A model generated the notes under the pieces. That model worked only from the letters and a program-made list of their open reading frames with translations. It was not told the origin of the DNA and made no database searches. 64,000 nt of DNA from Thermoleophilia bacterium (GTDB lineage: Bacteria > Actinomycetota > Thermoleophilia > Gaiellales > Gaiellaceae). Location of the stretch: the NCBI GenBank assembly GCA_020845695.1, contig JADLFG010000031.1, positions 53,670 to 117,669 of the forward strand. The letters run 5' to 3'. A program made the translations under genes and the position numbers. Of the stretch, positions 51,278-60,136 are shown piece after piece. The stretch's first letter is position 1. Every line of letters begins with the position of its first letter.

Positions 51278-53014
51278 ATGACGAGAACACGCGCCCTCCT
51301 CACCGCCCTCGCGATCGTGCTGCTGTCTCTCCCGGCGACCGCGTCTGCCGCCGTGGCTCTCCGCGCCTCCACGACCGCGGTTTCGAGTGCGCCGACTACC
51401 TCCCTGAGCGTCGCGCTACCCGCCGGCACCGTGGCGGGAGACGTGCTGGTCGCGCAGGTGGACGCCCGGCTCTCCACCTCGGGTCGCATCGCTGCCCCCG
51501 ACGGCTGGACTCTGGTCCGCAGGGACGTGAATGTTACCCCCTACGCGTCTCTCACCCAGGATGTGTACGTGAAGGTGGCCGGGGCGTCCGAGCCGGCTAG
51601 CTTCCGCTGGACGTTCTCGTCGAGCGTCGGCGTCGGAGGAGCGATAGTCGCGTACTCGGGCGTGGACGCCGCGACACCGGTGCTCGCAAGCTCGGGGCGC
51701 TTCACGCCGTCCTCGAAGGCAATGATTGCCCCGTCGGTCGCCACCACCGTCCCGGGAGCGACCGTCGTTGCGTTCTACGGAAACAACGGCGGCAAGGCGA
51801 CGACGCCGGCTGCCGGTACGATCGAGCGCATTGACGTCAGCGGCAGCGGCACCTCGAGGGTCTCGCTCGCGGTAGCCGAGACAGGGTTCGCAGAGCCCGC
51901 CGAGTCCGGCGATCTGACCGCGGTCTCCGGCTCGCGCAACTCGAGCTCGATCGGGCAGCTCGTCGTTCTCAAGCCCGCGTCCGGTCCCGGGCCGGAGCCG
52001 GCCCCCGCTCCGGAGCCCGAGCCCGAGCCCGAGCCGGAGCCGGCACCTCAGCCGGAGCCTGGGCCGGCGGGCACGCTGTTCGTGTCCGGGTCGGGGTCGG
52101 ATTCGAATCCCGGCTCGCTCGAGTCCCCGCTGCGGTCGCTCCAGCGCGCGCTCGCCGTGGTGGGGCCCGGCGGGGAGATCGTGCTCCGGGAGGGCGTGTA
52201 CCCGGAGTGGGTGACCGCGTCCGTGAGTGGTGTCGTGGTGCGCGCGTACCAGGGTGAGCGGCCGGTCGTGTCGGGACGGGTGAAGGTGACGGGCGATAAC
52301 GTGTCGCTGCGGGGCCTCGTGTTTCGTGGCGGCACGGACGCGAACCCGTCGCAGGTCTTGATCTACGTGTCCGACGGCGACGGGTTCTCGCTCTCGGGGA
52401 GCGAGCTGTCGGGCGCCGCGATGAGCGCGATGTTCCTGGAGCTCTCGGACGGCGTCCGGATCGAGGGCAACTGGATTCACGACAACGGCTCGCACTACAA
52501 CCTGGATCACGGGATCTACCTGGGCTCGGGGTCCGGTGCGGCGATCGTGAACAACGTGATCGAGCGGAACTTCGCGAAGGGCGTGCAGTGCTATCCGAAC
52601 TGCGATAACGCCGTGATCGCGCACAACACGGTGGTCGGCAACGGCCGCGCCGGGATCATCATCGGCGGCGAGGAGTCAACGTCGGACGGGAACCTGGTCG
52701 TGAACAACGTGGTCGCGTTCAATGGCGACACGGGGATCCGGACCTACTGGGGCGGCTCGATGGGAAGCGGGAACGTGGCTCGCAACAACCTGAGCTTCGG
52801 GAACACGCACGGCAACGTGGCCGCGGACGGGTCGCTTCTGGCGGAGGGCACGATCGAGGCTGACCCGCGCTTCGTGTCCGGATCGGACTACCGCCTGGGG
52901 GCGGGTAGTCCGGCGCTGGGGGCGGCGCTAGCTGGGTACGCGGCGAGCGATTACACGGGCGCTGCGCGACCGCAGGGCGGGGCTCCCGACCTCGGCGCGT
53001 ACGAGGGCGGCTAG
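51278..53014 (+). CDS. Secreted right-handed beta-helix protein A
   Basis: A 578-residue exported protein. Signal peptide about 1-23 (ending LPATASA). A beta-sandwich-like domain of about 200 residues (GWTLVRRDVNVTPYASLTQ) follows. A Pro-Glu linker (about 236-262) comes next, then a parallel beta-helix from about 270 with repeated N-W-I-H-D-N-G, NNVIERN and NNVVAFN turns. Beta-helix folds of this kind bind or cleave polysaccharides. No catalytic triad was identified. It is adjacent to a paralogue, B, sharing the whole architecture. Confidence 0.86.
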   Translation: MTRTRALLTALAIVLLSLPATASAAVALRASTTAVSSAPTTSLSVALPAGTVAGDVLVAQVDARLSTSGRIAAPDGWTLVRRDVNVTPYASLTQDVYVKVAGASEPASFRWTFSSSVGVGGAIVAYSGVDAATPVLASSGRFTPSSKAMIAPSVATTVPGATVVAFYGNNGGKATTPAAGTIERIDVSGSGTSRVSLAVAETGFAEPAESGDLTAVSGSRNSSSIGQLVVLKPASGPGPEPAPAPEPEPEPEPEPAPQPEPGPAGTLFVSGSGSDSNPGSLESPLRSLQRALAVVGPGGEIVLREGVYPEWVTASVSGVVVRAYQGERPVVSGRVKVTGDNVSLRGLVFRGGTDANPSQVLIYVSDGDGFSLSGSELSGAAMSAMFLELSDGVRIEGNWIHDNGSHYNLDHGIYLGSGSGAAIVNNVIERNFAKGVQCYPNCDNAVIAHNTVVGNGRAGIIIGGEESTSDGNLVVNNVVAFNGDTGIRTYWGGSMGSGNVARNNLSFGNTHGNVAADGSLLAEGTIEADPRFVSGSDYRLGAGSPALGAALAGYAASDYTGAARPQGGAPDLGAYEGG

Positions 53015-53091
53015 ACCGCCCGCGGCGGCGGTGCTCGGCGGCGGGGCGCTCCTAACGCACTCCTTACAGGGGCCGTGTATCCTCGCTGCGG

Positions 53092-54825
53092 ATGGGAGCC
53101 GCCCGCCCCACCAGCCGGTGCGCCGCCGCGGGAGCTCTCTGCGTGATCGCGGTTGTTCTGGCAGGCGCCCTGCCGGCAAGCGCGACCGCGTCCGTGGTCC
53201 TACGGGCGGCGTCGAGCGCCGCGACGGCCGCGCCGGCGCGCGCCCTCACCGTCCCGCGTCCTGCCGCGATCAGCGCCGGCGACGTGCTCGTGGCGGCGGT
53301 TGTGGCTCGCGTCTCCGCGAGCGGGAGGATCACCCCCCCGCAGGGCTGGACGCTCGTTCGCCGGGACGCGAACGTGACTCCGTACGCGTCGCTCACGCAG
53401 GCTGTCTACGTGCGCGTCGCGGCCCCGGACGAGCCGTCTTCGTACCGCTTCGACGTGTCCGCCAAAGTCGGTGTCGCTGCTGCGATCGTCGTCTATGCCG
53501 GCGTCGACACCGCCGCGCCCGTCGCCGCCAGCACGGGGCGGTTCACGGCCCAGACCGCCGAGGCGACCGCTCCCTCCCTGTCCGCGCCCGCCGGAGCGGC
53601 GCTCGTCGCGTTCTTCGGCACGAACGCGACCGGCGACTCCCGTCCGCCCGCCGGCATGTCCGAGGTGGTAGACATCGCGGCCGGTGGGCCGCAGATCGCC
53701 TCGGTGGCCGCGGCGACCGCCTTCCAGCAGGCTGCCGGATCGACCGGGGATCGCGTTGCCGGTCTGGCGGCGCGGGTCTCGAGTGCGGTCGGGCAGCTCG
53801 TCGCGCTGGCTCCGGCCGGGTCCGTGCCCGGGCCGCCCGACCCGCCACCGTCCCCGGGTGGGAGCTACTACGTCTCGACCTCGGGCTCGGACACGGCGTT
53901 GGGGACGCTCGCAAGTCCGTTCCGCACGATCGGCCACGCGCTTCGTCGCGCCGCTGCCGGCGAGACGGTGATTGTGCGCGAGGGTACGTATGCGGAGTGG
54001 GCGAGCTTCGAGGGCAGCGGCGCCGCCGGCGCCCCCGTCACGCTGCGCAACTACCCGGGCGAGCGGCCGACGATCACGGGTCGGTTGCGGATCACCGGCT
54101 CGTACTTCCGGGTTTCCGGGTTCACCTTCCTGGGACAGACGCCTGCCAACCGTAGCGGCACCCTGATCTACGTCACCGGGGGACGCCACATCGAGGTCTC
54201 CGGCAACGAGATCACGAGGGCGTGGACCCACGGCATGTATCTCGACGCCAACGCGACGGACGTGACCATCACGGGCAACTGGGTCCACGACAACGGCACG
54301 CACGCCGTGTATGACCACGGGATCTACTGGGAGACGGCCCGCGACGGCCTGATCGCGAACAACCTCATCACCGGCAACCTCGCCAACGGGATCCAGCTCT
54401 ACCCGAACGCCGACGACGTCGTCGTCGCCCACAACACCGTGGTCGAGAACGGCCGGTTCGGCATCATCGTCGGCGGCGAGGCGACGACGTCCGAGGGCAA
54501 CACGATCGTGAGTAACGTCGTTGCGTTCAATGCCGCCTACGGCATCCGCACGTACTGGGGTGCCTCGCAGGGACAAGGCAACGTCGCCCAGACCAACCTC
54601 GCCTACGGCAACCCGAAGGGCAACACTTTCGGTGACGGAATGACGTTCTCGAATACGATCGTGGCCGACCCGCTCTTCGTCTCGCGCTCGGGCGGCAACT
54701 ACCGGCTCGGAGCCGGAAGCCCGGCGATCGACCTCGCGGTAGCTTCCTTCGCGCCGCCGGTGGACTACGACGGAAGGACCCGTCCGCAAGGGGCGGGGGC
54801 GGATCTCGGCGCGTTCGAGCGCTGA
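53092..54825 (+). CDS. Secreted right-handed beta-helix protein B
   Basis: A 577-residue paralogue of protein A with the same order: signal peptide (about 1-32), N-terminal domain with GWTLVRRDANVTPYASLTQ, a short Pro-rich linker (PGPPDPPPSPGG), and a beta-helix (NWVHDNGTH, NNLITGN, SNVVAFNAAYGIRTYWG). The linker differs (Pro/Gly instead of Pro-Glu), while the helix repeats are closely conserved. ATG 53092 follows TATCCT by eight bases, so the copy has its own promoter. The role is probably in binding or trimming the surface glycan. Confidence 0.86.
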   Translation: MGAARPTSRCAAAGALCVIAVVLAGALPASATASVVLRAASSAATAAPARALTVPRPAAISAGDVLVAAVVARVSASGRITPPQGWTLVRRDANVTPYASLTQAVYVRVAAPDEPSSYRFDVSAKVGVAAAIVVYAGVDTAAPVAASTGRFTAQTAEATAPSLSAPAGAALVAFFGTNATGDSRPPAGMSEVVDIAAGGPQIASVAAATAFQQAAGSTGDRVAGLAARVSSAVGQLVALAPAGSVPGPPDPPPSPGGSYYVSTSGSDTALGTLASPFRTIGHALRRAAAGETVIVREGTYAEWASFEGSGAAGAPVTLRNYPGERPTITGRLRITGSYFRVSGFTFLGQTPANRSGTLIYVTGGRHIEVSGNEITRAWTHGMYLDANATDVTITGNWVHDNGTHAVYDHGIYWETARDGLIANNLITGNLANGIQLYPNADDVVVAHNTVVENGRFGIIVGGEATTSEGNTIVSNVVAFNAAYGIRTYWGASQGQGNVAQTNLAYGNPKGNTFGDGMTFSNTIVADPLFVSRSGGNYRLGAGSPAIDLAVASFAPPVDYDGRTRPQGAGADLGAFER

Positions 54826-54879
54826 GTCCGCATCCAGGCTCTGTGCGCCCGCCCGGTATGCGTTCGCGACAACCGATCG

Positions 54880-54903
54880 CGGCCGCCGGCTCGCCGGCGG
54901 CCG
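54880..54903 (+). terminator. Hairpin after the beta-helix genes
   Basis: CGGCCGCCGG and CCGGCGGCCG form a perfect 10-bp stem with a CTCG loop, 55 bases after the stop of beta-helix B and before the glycosyltransferase gene. It lacks a T-tract. The rest of the 151-base gap shows no other feature. Confidence 0.5.
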
Positions 54904-54976
54904 ATCCGACTCCGGCCCCCACGAGCGCCGAGCTTCGCCCTGGCCTCGCGCGGTCGCCGAGCCGAGCGGTGAGCGG

Positions 54977-56179
54977 GTGAAGGTGAGCAGCCGCCGGCCA
55001 GCTCCTCGCCCGACCCGCCTCGGCGTCTACGTCAACGTCGTCTACCGGGTCGTGGGCAACCGCGACGGCGCGAGCGTCTCGACCGACCGCGCGTTTCTGC
55101 TCTTCGCCAACGAGGTCGGTCGTCGCCTCGGGGGCACCGTCTTGTTCGGGCGCACGATTCGCGCGGAGCGCCCGTCCGACTACGTCTTTCCACCAGGCGT
55201 CGAGCTGGCCGAGCTACCCCACTACGAGAGCCTGCATCACCTCGGTCAGGTCGCTCGAGCGTTCGTCTGGTCGATCAGCGGGATCTGGCGCGGGCTCGCG
55301 CGGGTCGATGCCGTCTGGGTGTTCGGGCCCAATCCGTTCAGCTTCCTCTTCATCGTGCTGGCGCTCGCTCGCCGCCGGCGCGTCGTTCTCGGTGTCCGCC
55401 AGGACACGATGACCTACACGCGAACGCGACTGCGCGGTGGCTTCTGGAAGCTCGCCCTGGCCCCGATGACCGTGATGGACTGGTCGTACCGGATGCTGGC
55501 TCGTCGCGTCCCGACGACCGTGGTGGGCTCCCAGCTCGCGCGCGCCTTCGGGGACCGGCCATCGGTGCTCCCGATGGTGGTGTCGCTCGTGCGCGAGGCT
55601 GACATCGCCGCCGCGCCGCCGCGTGACTATTCGGGGCAGGTTGGTCTCCTCACCGTCGGCCGGCTCGACCCGGAGAAGAACCCACTGCTGCTCGTGGAGG
55701 CCCTCGCGGCGCTGGAGCGGACCCGGCCCGGCCGGTTCCGGCTGACCTGGGTCGGGCGGGGACCGCTCGAGGCGGCGGTGCACGCGCGGGCACGGGAGCT
55801 CGGCGTCGACCGGCTGATCAGCCTCCACGGCTACGTCCCCTTCGGGCCGGAGCTCCTCGGGCTCTACCGCGCCGCTCACGCGTTCGTCCACGTCTCGCTG
55901 ACGGAGGGTGTGCCGCAGGTGCTGATCGAGGCGATGGCGTCGGCGACGCCGGTCGTGGCCACCGACGTCGGTGGCGTCTCGGACCTGCTCGAGGGGGGCA
56001 CCGCCGGCCTGCTCGTGCCCCCGGCCGACCCCGACGCCCTGGTCGGGGCTCTGCTTCGGCTGTCCGACGAGCCCGCCCTGCGCGACTCCCTGGTCGCGCG
56101 CGGTCTCGAGCTGGCGAGCCGACTGACGTTCGAAGCGGAGGCCGAGCGCGTCGCGGCGTTCGTGCGCGGCCCGTGCTAG
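54977..56179 (+). CDS. Glycosyltransferase family 4
   Basis: A 400-residue GT-B glycosyltransferase. The C-terminal donor domain has LLTVGRLDPEKNPLLLVEAL, WVGRGPLEAAV and the conserved E-x7-E pair in SLTEGVPQVLIEAMASATPVVATDVGG. The N-terminal acceptor domain is variable. It would add a sugar to the lipid-linked repeat unit of the cluster. GTG 54977 is used. The TAG stop shares a CTAG with the stop of the converging ligase gene. Confidence 0.9.
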   Translation: MKVSSRRPAPRPTRLGVYVNVVYRVVGNRDGASVSTDRAFLLFANEVGRRLGGTVLFGRTIRAERPSDYVFPPGVELAELPHYESLHHLGQVARAFVWSISGIWRGLARVDAVWVFGPNPFSFLFIVLALARRRRVVLGVRQDTMTYTRTRLRGGFWKLALAPMTVMDWSYRMLARRVPTTVVGSQLARAFGDRPSVLPMVVSLVREADIAAAPPRDYSGQVGLLTVGRLDPEKNPLLLVEALAALERTRPGRFRLTWVGRGPLEAAVHARARELGVDRLISLHGYVPFGPELLGLYRAAHAFVHVSLTEGVPQVLIEAMASATPVVATDVGGVSDLLEGGTAGLLVPPADPDALVGALLRLSDEPALRDSLVARGLELASRLTFEAEAERVAAFVRGPC

Positions 56180-57582
56180 CGTCCGCCCGCGGCGTGACCG
56201 CTCGGCGTGAGCCCTTCTGCCGGGCCGTCTTGCTCCCGGATCAGACGCGGCAGGGCCAGGGACAGGCCGACCATGATCCAGAGCGGCCGAGATGTCTCGG
56301 AGGAGAGAAACAGCGAGGCGATTGCCCAGCCGATCAGGCTGACCAGCAGCGCGTTGGCCACCCGCGTGAGTAGCTGATCACCCGCCGCGGCGGCCGCGCG
56401 CGCCGTGCGCCGCGCCTGACGCATCGTGGCTGCGATCAGGCCGACGAACAGCGCGAGTCCGGGAATGCCGAGGTCGGCGGCCGTGCCGATGTAGGCATTG
56501 TGCGCCTCCGATCCTTCGGGGCGCAGGCGGAAGTCGGAGAAGTCGACCCCGGGGGTGTTCAGCATCAGCTCGTTCGATTGCGCGAGGAAGCCGCCGTAGC
56601 CGAGGCCGAGTCCCGGATTGGACTTGATCGCACCCCAGGCGGCGAGCCACTCGTTGAGCCGGCCGGAGCCAGTGTCCTCGCGGGCGAAGATCGACTGGAA
56701 CCGGGGCGCGATCTCGCTCGAGGCGGCCTGGAACGAGATCACGAAGGCGCAGGCGAGGACGAGTAGGACAGCGGCCTTCTGCGCGCGCGAGCGAAAGATC
56801 GCCCGGGCCGGGAGCAGGACGGTGACGAGCACGATCCCGGCGAGGGCGACCAGCCCTCCGCGCGACAGCGATGACAGGATCGAGCCGGTGATCACGACGG
56901 CGAGCGTGTAGAAGGCGTAGCGGTGCCAGCGCTTGCGCGTCTCGGCGGCGAGCACGAGCGTGAACGGCAGGGCAACGATCTGGAACGCGGCGAAGAAGTT
57001 CGGGTCGCCCTTGCCGCCGGACGCCCGCTCGGCGCTGCCGCCGAGAAACGCCGCGATCGCGACCAGGCCGACGACCAGTGCCGCGACCGACATCGCGACG
57101 AGCACCGCGCGCAGCTGGGAGCGCGACCCGAGTAGGGAGGCGAAGCAGAGGGCGTAGACGCAGGCGATCGCAAGCGACGCGAGCGCGTGGGTGGTCGGCC
57201 CGAGCGTGCTCGTCCAGAGTCCGCTAGCGAGCGCGAGCAGCGCGTACGCGCAGGCCCACGCGAGCGGTGGCCCGTAGCGCAGGGACGCCTGCCCGCGGGC
57301 GGCCTGGAGGAGCAGGACGAGCAGCGCCACCGGCGCCGTCAGCCTCCCGATCGCGACGCCGCCGACCGTGACGATCTCGACGAAGACCGAGGCGACGAGA
57401 ACGGAAAGGACGTGCTCCGGCCTGATCGCGACAACGATCGCGATCAGCATCGCGACCGCGATGCCGATGCCGGCCCGGGCATCGAGCGACGTCACGGCGC
57501 CCAGCGCAGCGGCGGCCACGACGCCGATCGCGAGCCACGCGCCGGGTCTGGGCCGCGGCAGCACGTGGGGCCGGGAGCTCAC
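56176..57582 (-). CDS. O-antigen ligase/polymerase-like protein
   Basis: A 468-residue polytopic membrane protein with about 11-12 helices. The Wzy_C region includes SGRLNEWLAAWGAIKSNPGLGLGYGGF and EAHNAYIGTAADLGIPGLALF (in pieces near 340-410). It lacks the TPR-like tail of the other ligase-like protein at 47.6 kb. The cluster thus encodes two different candidates for polymerisation or transfer. GTG 57582 is preferred over the upstream in-frame sequence, which is Arg-rich and non-membrane. Confidence 0.86.
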   Translation of the reverse strand: MSSRPHVLPRPRPGAWLAIGVVAAAALGAVTSLDARAGIGIAVAMLIAIVVAIRPEHVLSVLVASVFVEIVTVGGVAIGRLTAPVALLVLLLQAARGQASLRYGPPLAWACAYALLALASGLWTSTLGPTTHALASLAIACVYALCFASLLGSRSQLRAVLVAMSVAALVVGLVAIAAFLGGSAERASGGKGDPNFFAAFQIVALPFTLVLAAETRKRWHRYAFYTLAVVITGSILSSLSRGGLVALAGIVLVTVLLPARAIFRSRAQKAAVLLVLACAFVISFQAASSEIAPRFQSIFAREDTGSGRLNEWLAAWGAIKSNPGLGLGYGGFLAQSNELMLNTPGVDFSDFRLRPEGSEAHNAYIGTAADLGIPGLALFVGLIAATMRQARRTARAAAAAGDQLLTRVANALLVSLIGWAIASLFLSSETSRPLWIMVGLSLALPRLIREQDGPAEGLTPSGHAAGGR

Positions 57583-57634
57583 CGCCCTGCCCCGCCGGAG
57601 TTGCCGACCGTGGCGGAATCTACCATGCCCCGAG

Positions 57635-58987
57635 ATGGTAGAGGGCCCGTCGCCGGAGCAACCCAGGGGGCGACGGCCGTCGTTTGCCGCCTCCGCGATT
57701 CTCACCTACGGGACGAACCTCGCGGTGGCGCTCCTGTCGCTCGGCAACGTGATGGTCGTGTCCCGGGCGCTCGGTCCGACCGGACGAGGCGATGTTGTGT
57801 TCCTGACCACGATGGCGATCCTCACGTCGAACGTCTCGGCAATGGGCGTTCACCAGGCCAACATCAACATCGCCGGTGCCGAGCCGGAACGGCGGCGGGC
57901 GCTCGCGACCAACTCGGTGATCCTCGCTGGGCTGTTCGGGCTCGGGTCGGCCGCCGCGCTGCTCGGTCTGATCGAAGCGTTCCCCGGCCTGGCCGGGGAG
58001 TCCGACCCGAGCCTGCGCTGGCTCGCGCTCGGCGTGATCCCGGTGATGATCCTCGGCCACTTCCTCCATTTCATCGTCCAGGCCGACTATGCCTTCAAGG
58101 CCATGAACGCGGCCTGGCTGCTCGCCCCGCTCACGAACATCGTCGTCAACGGAGCGCTGGCCGGGGCGGGGGTGCTCAGCGTCGGCGCCGCGATGGGCAC
58201 CTGGGTGGCGGGGCAGACCCTCAGCACCCTGATGTACGTCTGGGTCGTCTGGCGGCGCCTCGCGGGCTTCGGCCGGCCGGACGCGCGGCTGGCTCGCCGA
58301 TCGGTGGCGTTCGGTATCAAGGCTCATCCGGGGGCCGTCATGCAGCTCGGGAACTACCGCCTCGACCAGTGGCTGCTCGGATCGCTGGCCGGGTCGAGAG
58401 AGCTGGGTCTCTACAGCGTCGCGGTCGCGTGGGCCGAGGCGCTCTTCTACCTCCCCACCGCGCTCGTGATGGTGCAACGACCGGACCTGGTCCGGGCACC
58501 CGCGGAGGAGGCCCGCAGGCTCGCCACAGCGGTGTTTCGCTCGGCCGTGGTGCTCACATCGCCGATCGCTGTGGGGATGGTCCTCGCTGCTCCCTTCCTG
58601 TGCGTCACCATCTTCGGCGAGGACTTCCGCGGCTCGATCGACGATCTCCGGGTGCTCGTGCCCGGCGCGTTCGGGATCCTGTCGCTGAAGCTGCTCGGCA
58701 GCGCTCTGACCGCGCAGAGCCGGCCGCTGCGGGAGAGCGCGGCGATCGGGACCTCGTTCGCATGCACCATCGGGCTCGATCTCGCGCTGATCCCCGAGCT
58801 CGGTGGTCTGGGTGCGGCCACGGCGTCCTCGCTCGCGTACGTCGCCGGCGGGACGGCGGCGGTGCTGATTTTCGCTCGCACGCTCGACGCGTCGCTGCGC
58901 GAGCTCGCGCCCCGCCCGGCCGACGTGCATGTGCTCGCTTCGCAGGTGCGCCGTGTCATCAGGCGGCCTTCCCCGCCGACCGACTGA
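57635..58987 (+). CDS. Polysaccharide flippase (Wzx/MOP family)
   Basis: A 450-residue membrane protein with about 12-14 helices. The start LTYGTNLAVALLSLGNVMVVSRALGPTGRGD is the typical opening of Wzx-like MOP exporters (about residues 22-52). GNYRLDQWLLGSLAGSRELGLYSVAVAWAE in the middle is equally characteristic. It would flip the lipid-linked repeat unit across the membrane for the ligase and polymerase. ATG 57635 follows TACCAT by eight bases. The 3' end overlaps the converging GT2 gene by 29 bases. Confidence 0.9.
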   Translation: MVEGPSPEQPRGRRPSFAASAILTYGTNLAVALLSLGNVMVVSRALGPTGRGDVVFLTTMAILTSNVSAMGVHQANINIAGAEPERRRALATNSVILAGLFGLGSAAALLGLIEAFPGLAGESDPSLRWLALGVIPVMILGHFLHFIVQADYAFKAMNAAWLLAPLTNIVVNGALAGAGVLSVGAAMGTWVAGQTLSTLMYVWVVWRRLAGFGRPDARLARRSVAFGIKAHPGAVMQLGNYRLDQWLLGSLAGSRELGLYSVAVAWAEALFYLPTALVMVQRPDLVRAPAEEARRLATAVFRSAVVLTSPIAVGMVLAAPFLCVTIFGEDFRGSIDDLRVLVPGAFGILSLKLLGSALTAQSRPLRESAAIGTSFACTIGLDLALIPELGGLGAATASSLAYVAGGTAAVLIFARTLDASLRELAPRPADVHVLASQVRRVIRRPSPPTD

Positions 58988-59966
58988 GGCGGCCGTGCAC
59001 GAGTCCCACCGCGTAGGGGAAGTGCATCGTGGGGAACGCGGCAGTCACCCGCGGCAGCAGGCGCCAGGGTTCGCCTCGCCGCCGCGTGGCTGCGGCCGCG
59101 AACGCCGTCGCGCCTCCGGCGTAAGCCGCGAGCTCTGCGAGCAGGATCAAGCGAGTGACCGCGAAGATCGCCGCGAGCGGTACCAGTACGACGAGCGAGG
59201 CCAGGAAGGCGGGCGGAACGAGGCTGCGAGCGCTCAGACGCTGGCGGTGTTTTCGCCTCACTATCACCTTCCAGTACCCGTACTGGTAGTACTGCCGGGC
59301 GAGCGCCCGCAGCGAGCCGCGGGGCACGTAGTGGACACGGATCGCGGGGTCGAGCACAACGCGTCCGCCGCGGAGGCGCAGGCGCAGATTCAGCTCCTCG
59401 TCCTGATTCCGAACGAGGGTCTCGTCGTACCCTCCGCTGTCTCGGAGCGCCTCCGGGAGGAACGCCCCGAACGGGACGGTATCGGTCTCCACGCGCCCAC
59501 CTCCCCTGGCGTGGCGGGTCCAGCCGACTCCGCCGAAAGGGCTGTCCATGGCGCAAGCCACCGCTCGCTCGGTCGGTGTGCGGCCCAAGGGAATCATGAC
59601 CCCGCCGACGTTGGCGGCCCGGGTTGTTGCCGACGCTTCCGCGCACAGCCTGAGGTAGTCGGACGGGTAGCGCGAATGGCAGTCGAGCCGCACGATCAGG
59701 TCGCCGGACGCCAGCGCAATACAGGCGTTGAGGCCGGGGGAGACGTACCGCCGCGGGTTGGCGATCACGGTCACGTCGAGCCCGCCGCGACGAGCCGCCG
59801 CCCGCAGCCGGTCGGGGGATCCGTCGGCGGATCCGCCGTCCGCGACGATCACCTCGAGCTCGCCGGCGTAGTCCTGCGCGGCGAGATCCTCTACCAGCGT
59901 CTGGACGTGCTCGGCCTCGTCGAGCATCGGCACCACGACGGAGATGCGGGAGGCAATCGCGCTCAC
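58959..59966 (-). CDS. Glycosyltransferase family 2 (ExoA-like)
   Basis: A 335-residue GT-A enzyme. SVVVPMLDEAEHVQTLVEDL opens the nucleotide-binding fold, VADGGSADGS follows, RLDCHSRYPSDYL is the metal-binding region, and RNQDEELNLRLR is the acceptor motif typical of ExoA (succinoglycan) enzymes. C-terminal hydrophobic segments (about 255-300) anchor it to the membrane. GTG 59966 is chosen; the frame remains open upstream to 60122 but that part is Arg/Pro-rich. Confidence 0.88.
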   Translation of the reverse strand: MSAIASRISVVVPMLDEAEHVQTLVEDLAAQDYAGELEVIVADGGSADGSPDRLRAAARRGGLDVTVIANPRRYVSPGLNACIALASGDLIVRLDCHSRYPSDYLRLCAEASATTRAANVGGVMIPLGRTPTERAVACAMDSPFGGVGWTRHARGGGRVETDTVPFGAFLPEALRDSGGYDETLVRNQDEELNLRLRLRGGRVVLDPAIRVHYVPRGSLRALARQYYQYGYWKVIVRRKHRQRLSARSLVPPAFLASLVVLVPLAAIFAVTRLILLAELAAYAGGATAFAAAATRRRGEPWRLLPRVTAAFPTMHFPYAVGLVHGRLSRSAGKAA

Positions 59967-60136
59967 CCGCAAGGGGTTCTGCGGGTCGCCTTCAGACCCT
60001 CCCCGGACGCCTCGGCGCCGGTGCGGGGGGTTCGCGTTGACACGCGAACCTCGCGCGGCTACGGTGGGCGAAAGCCATACACGGCAGCGGTGCCCGGATT
60101 CCGGGGCGAGGGGGGAGACCATAGGAAGCGCTCGGG

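Noticed and set aside
52095..52115. A tRNA T-loop-like sequence (GATTCGAATCCCGGC)
   Set aside because: It lies inside the linker coding region of beta-helix protein A (Gly-Ser-Asp-Ser-Asn-Pro). No acceptor stem, anticodon arm or CCA-side pairing was found around it.
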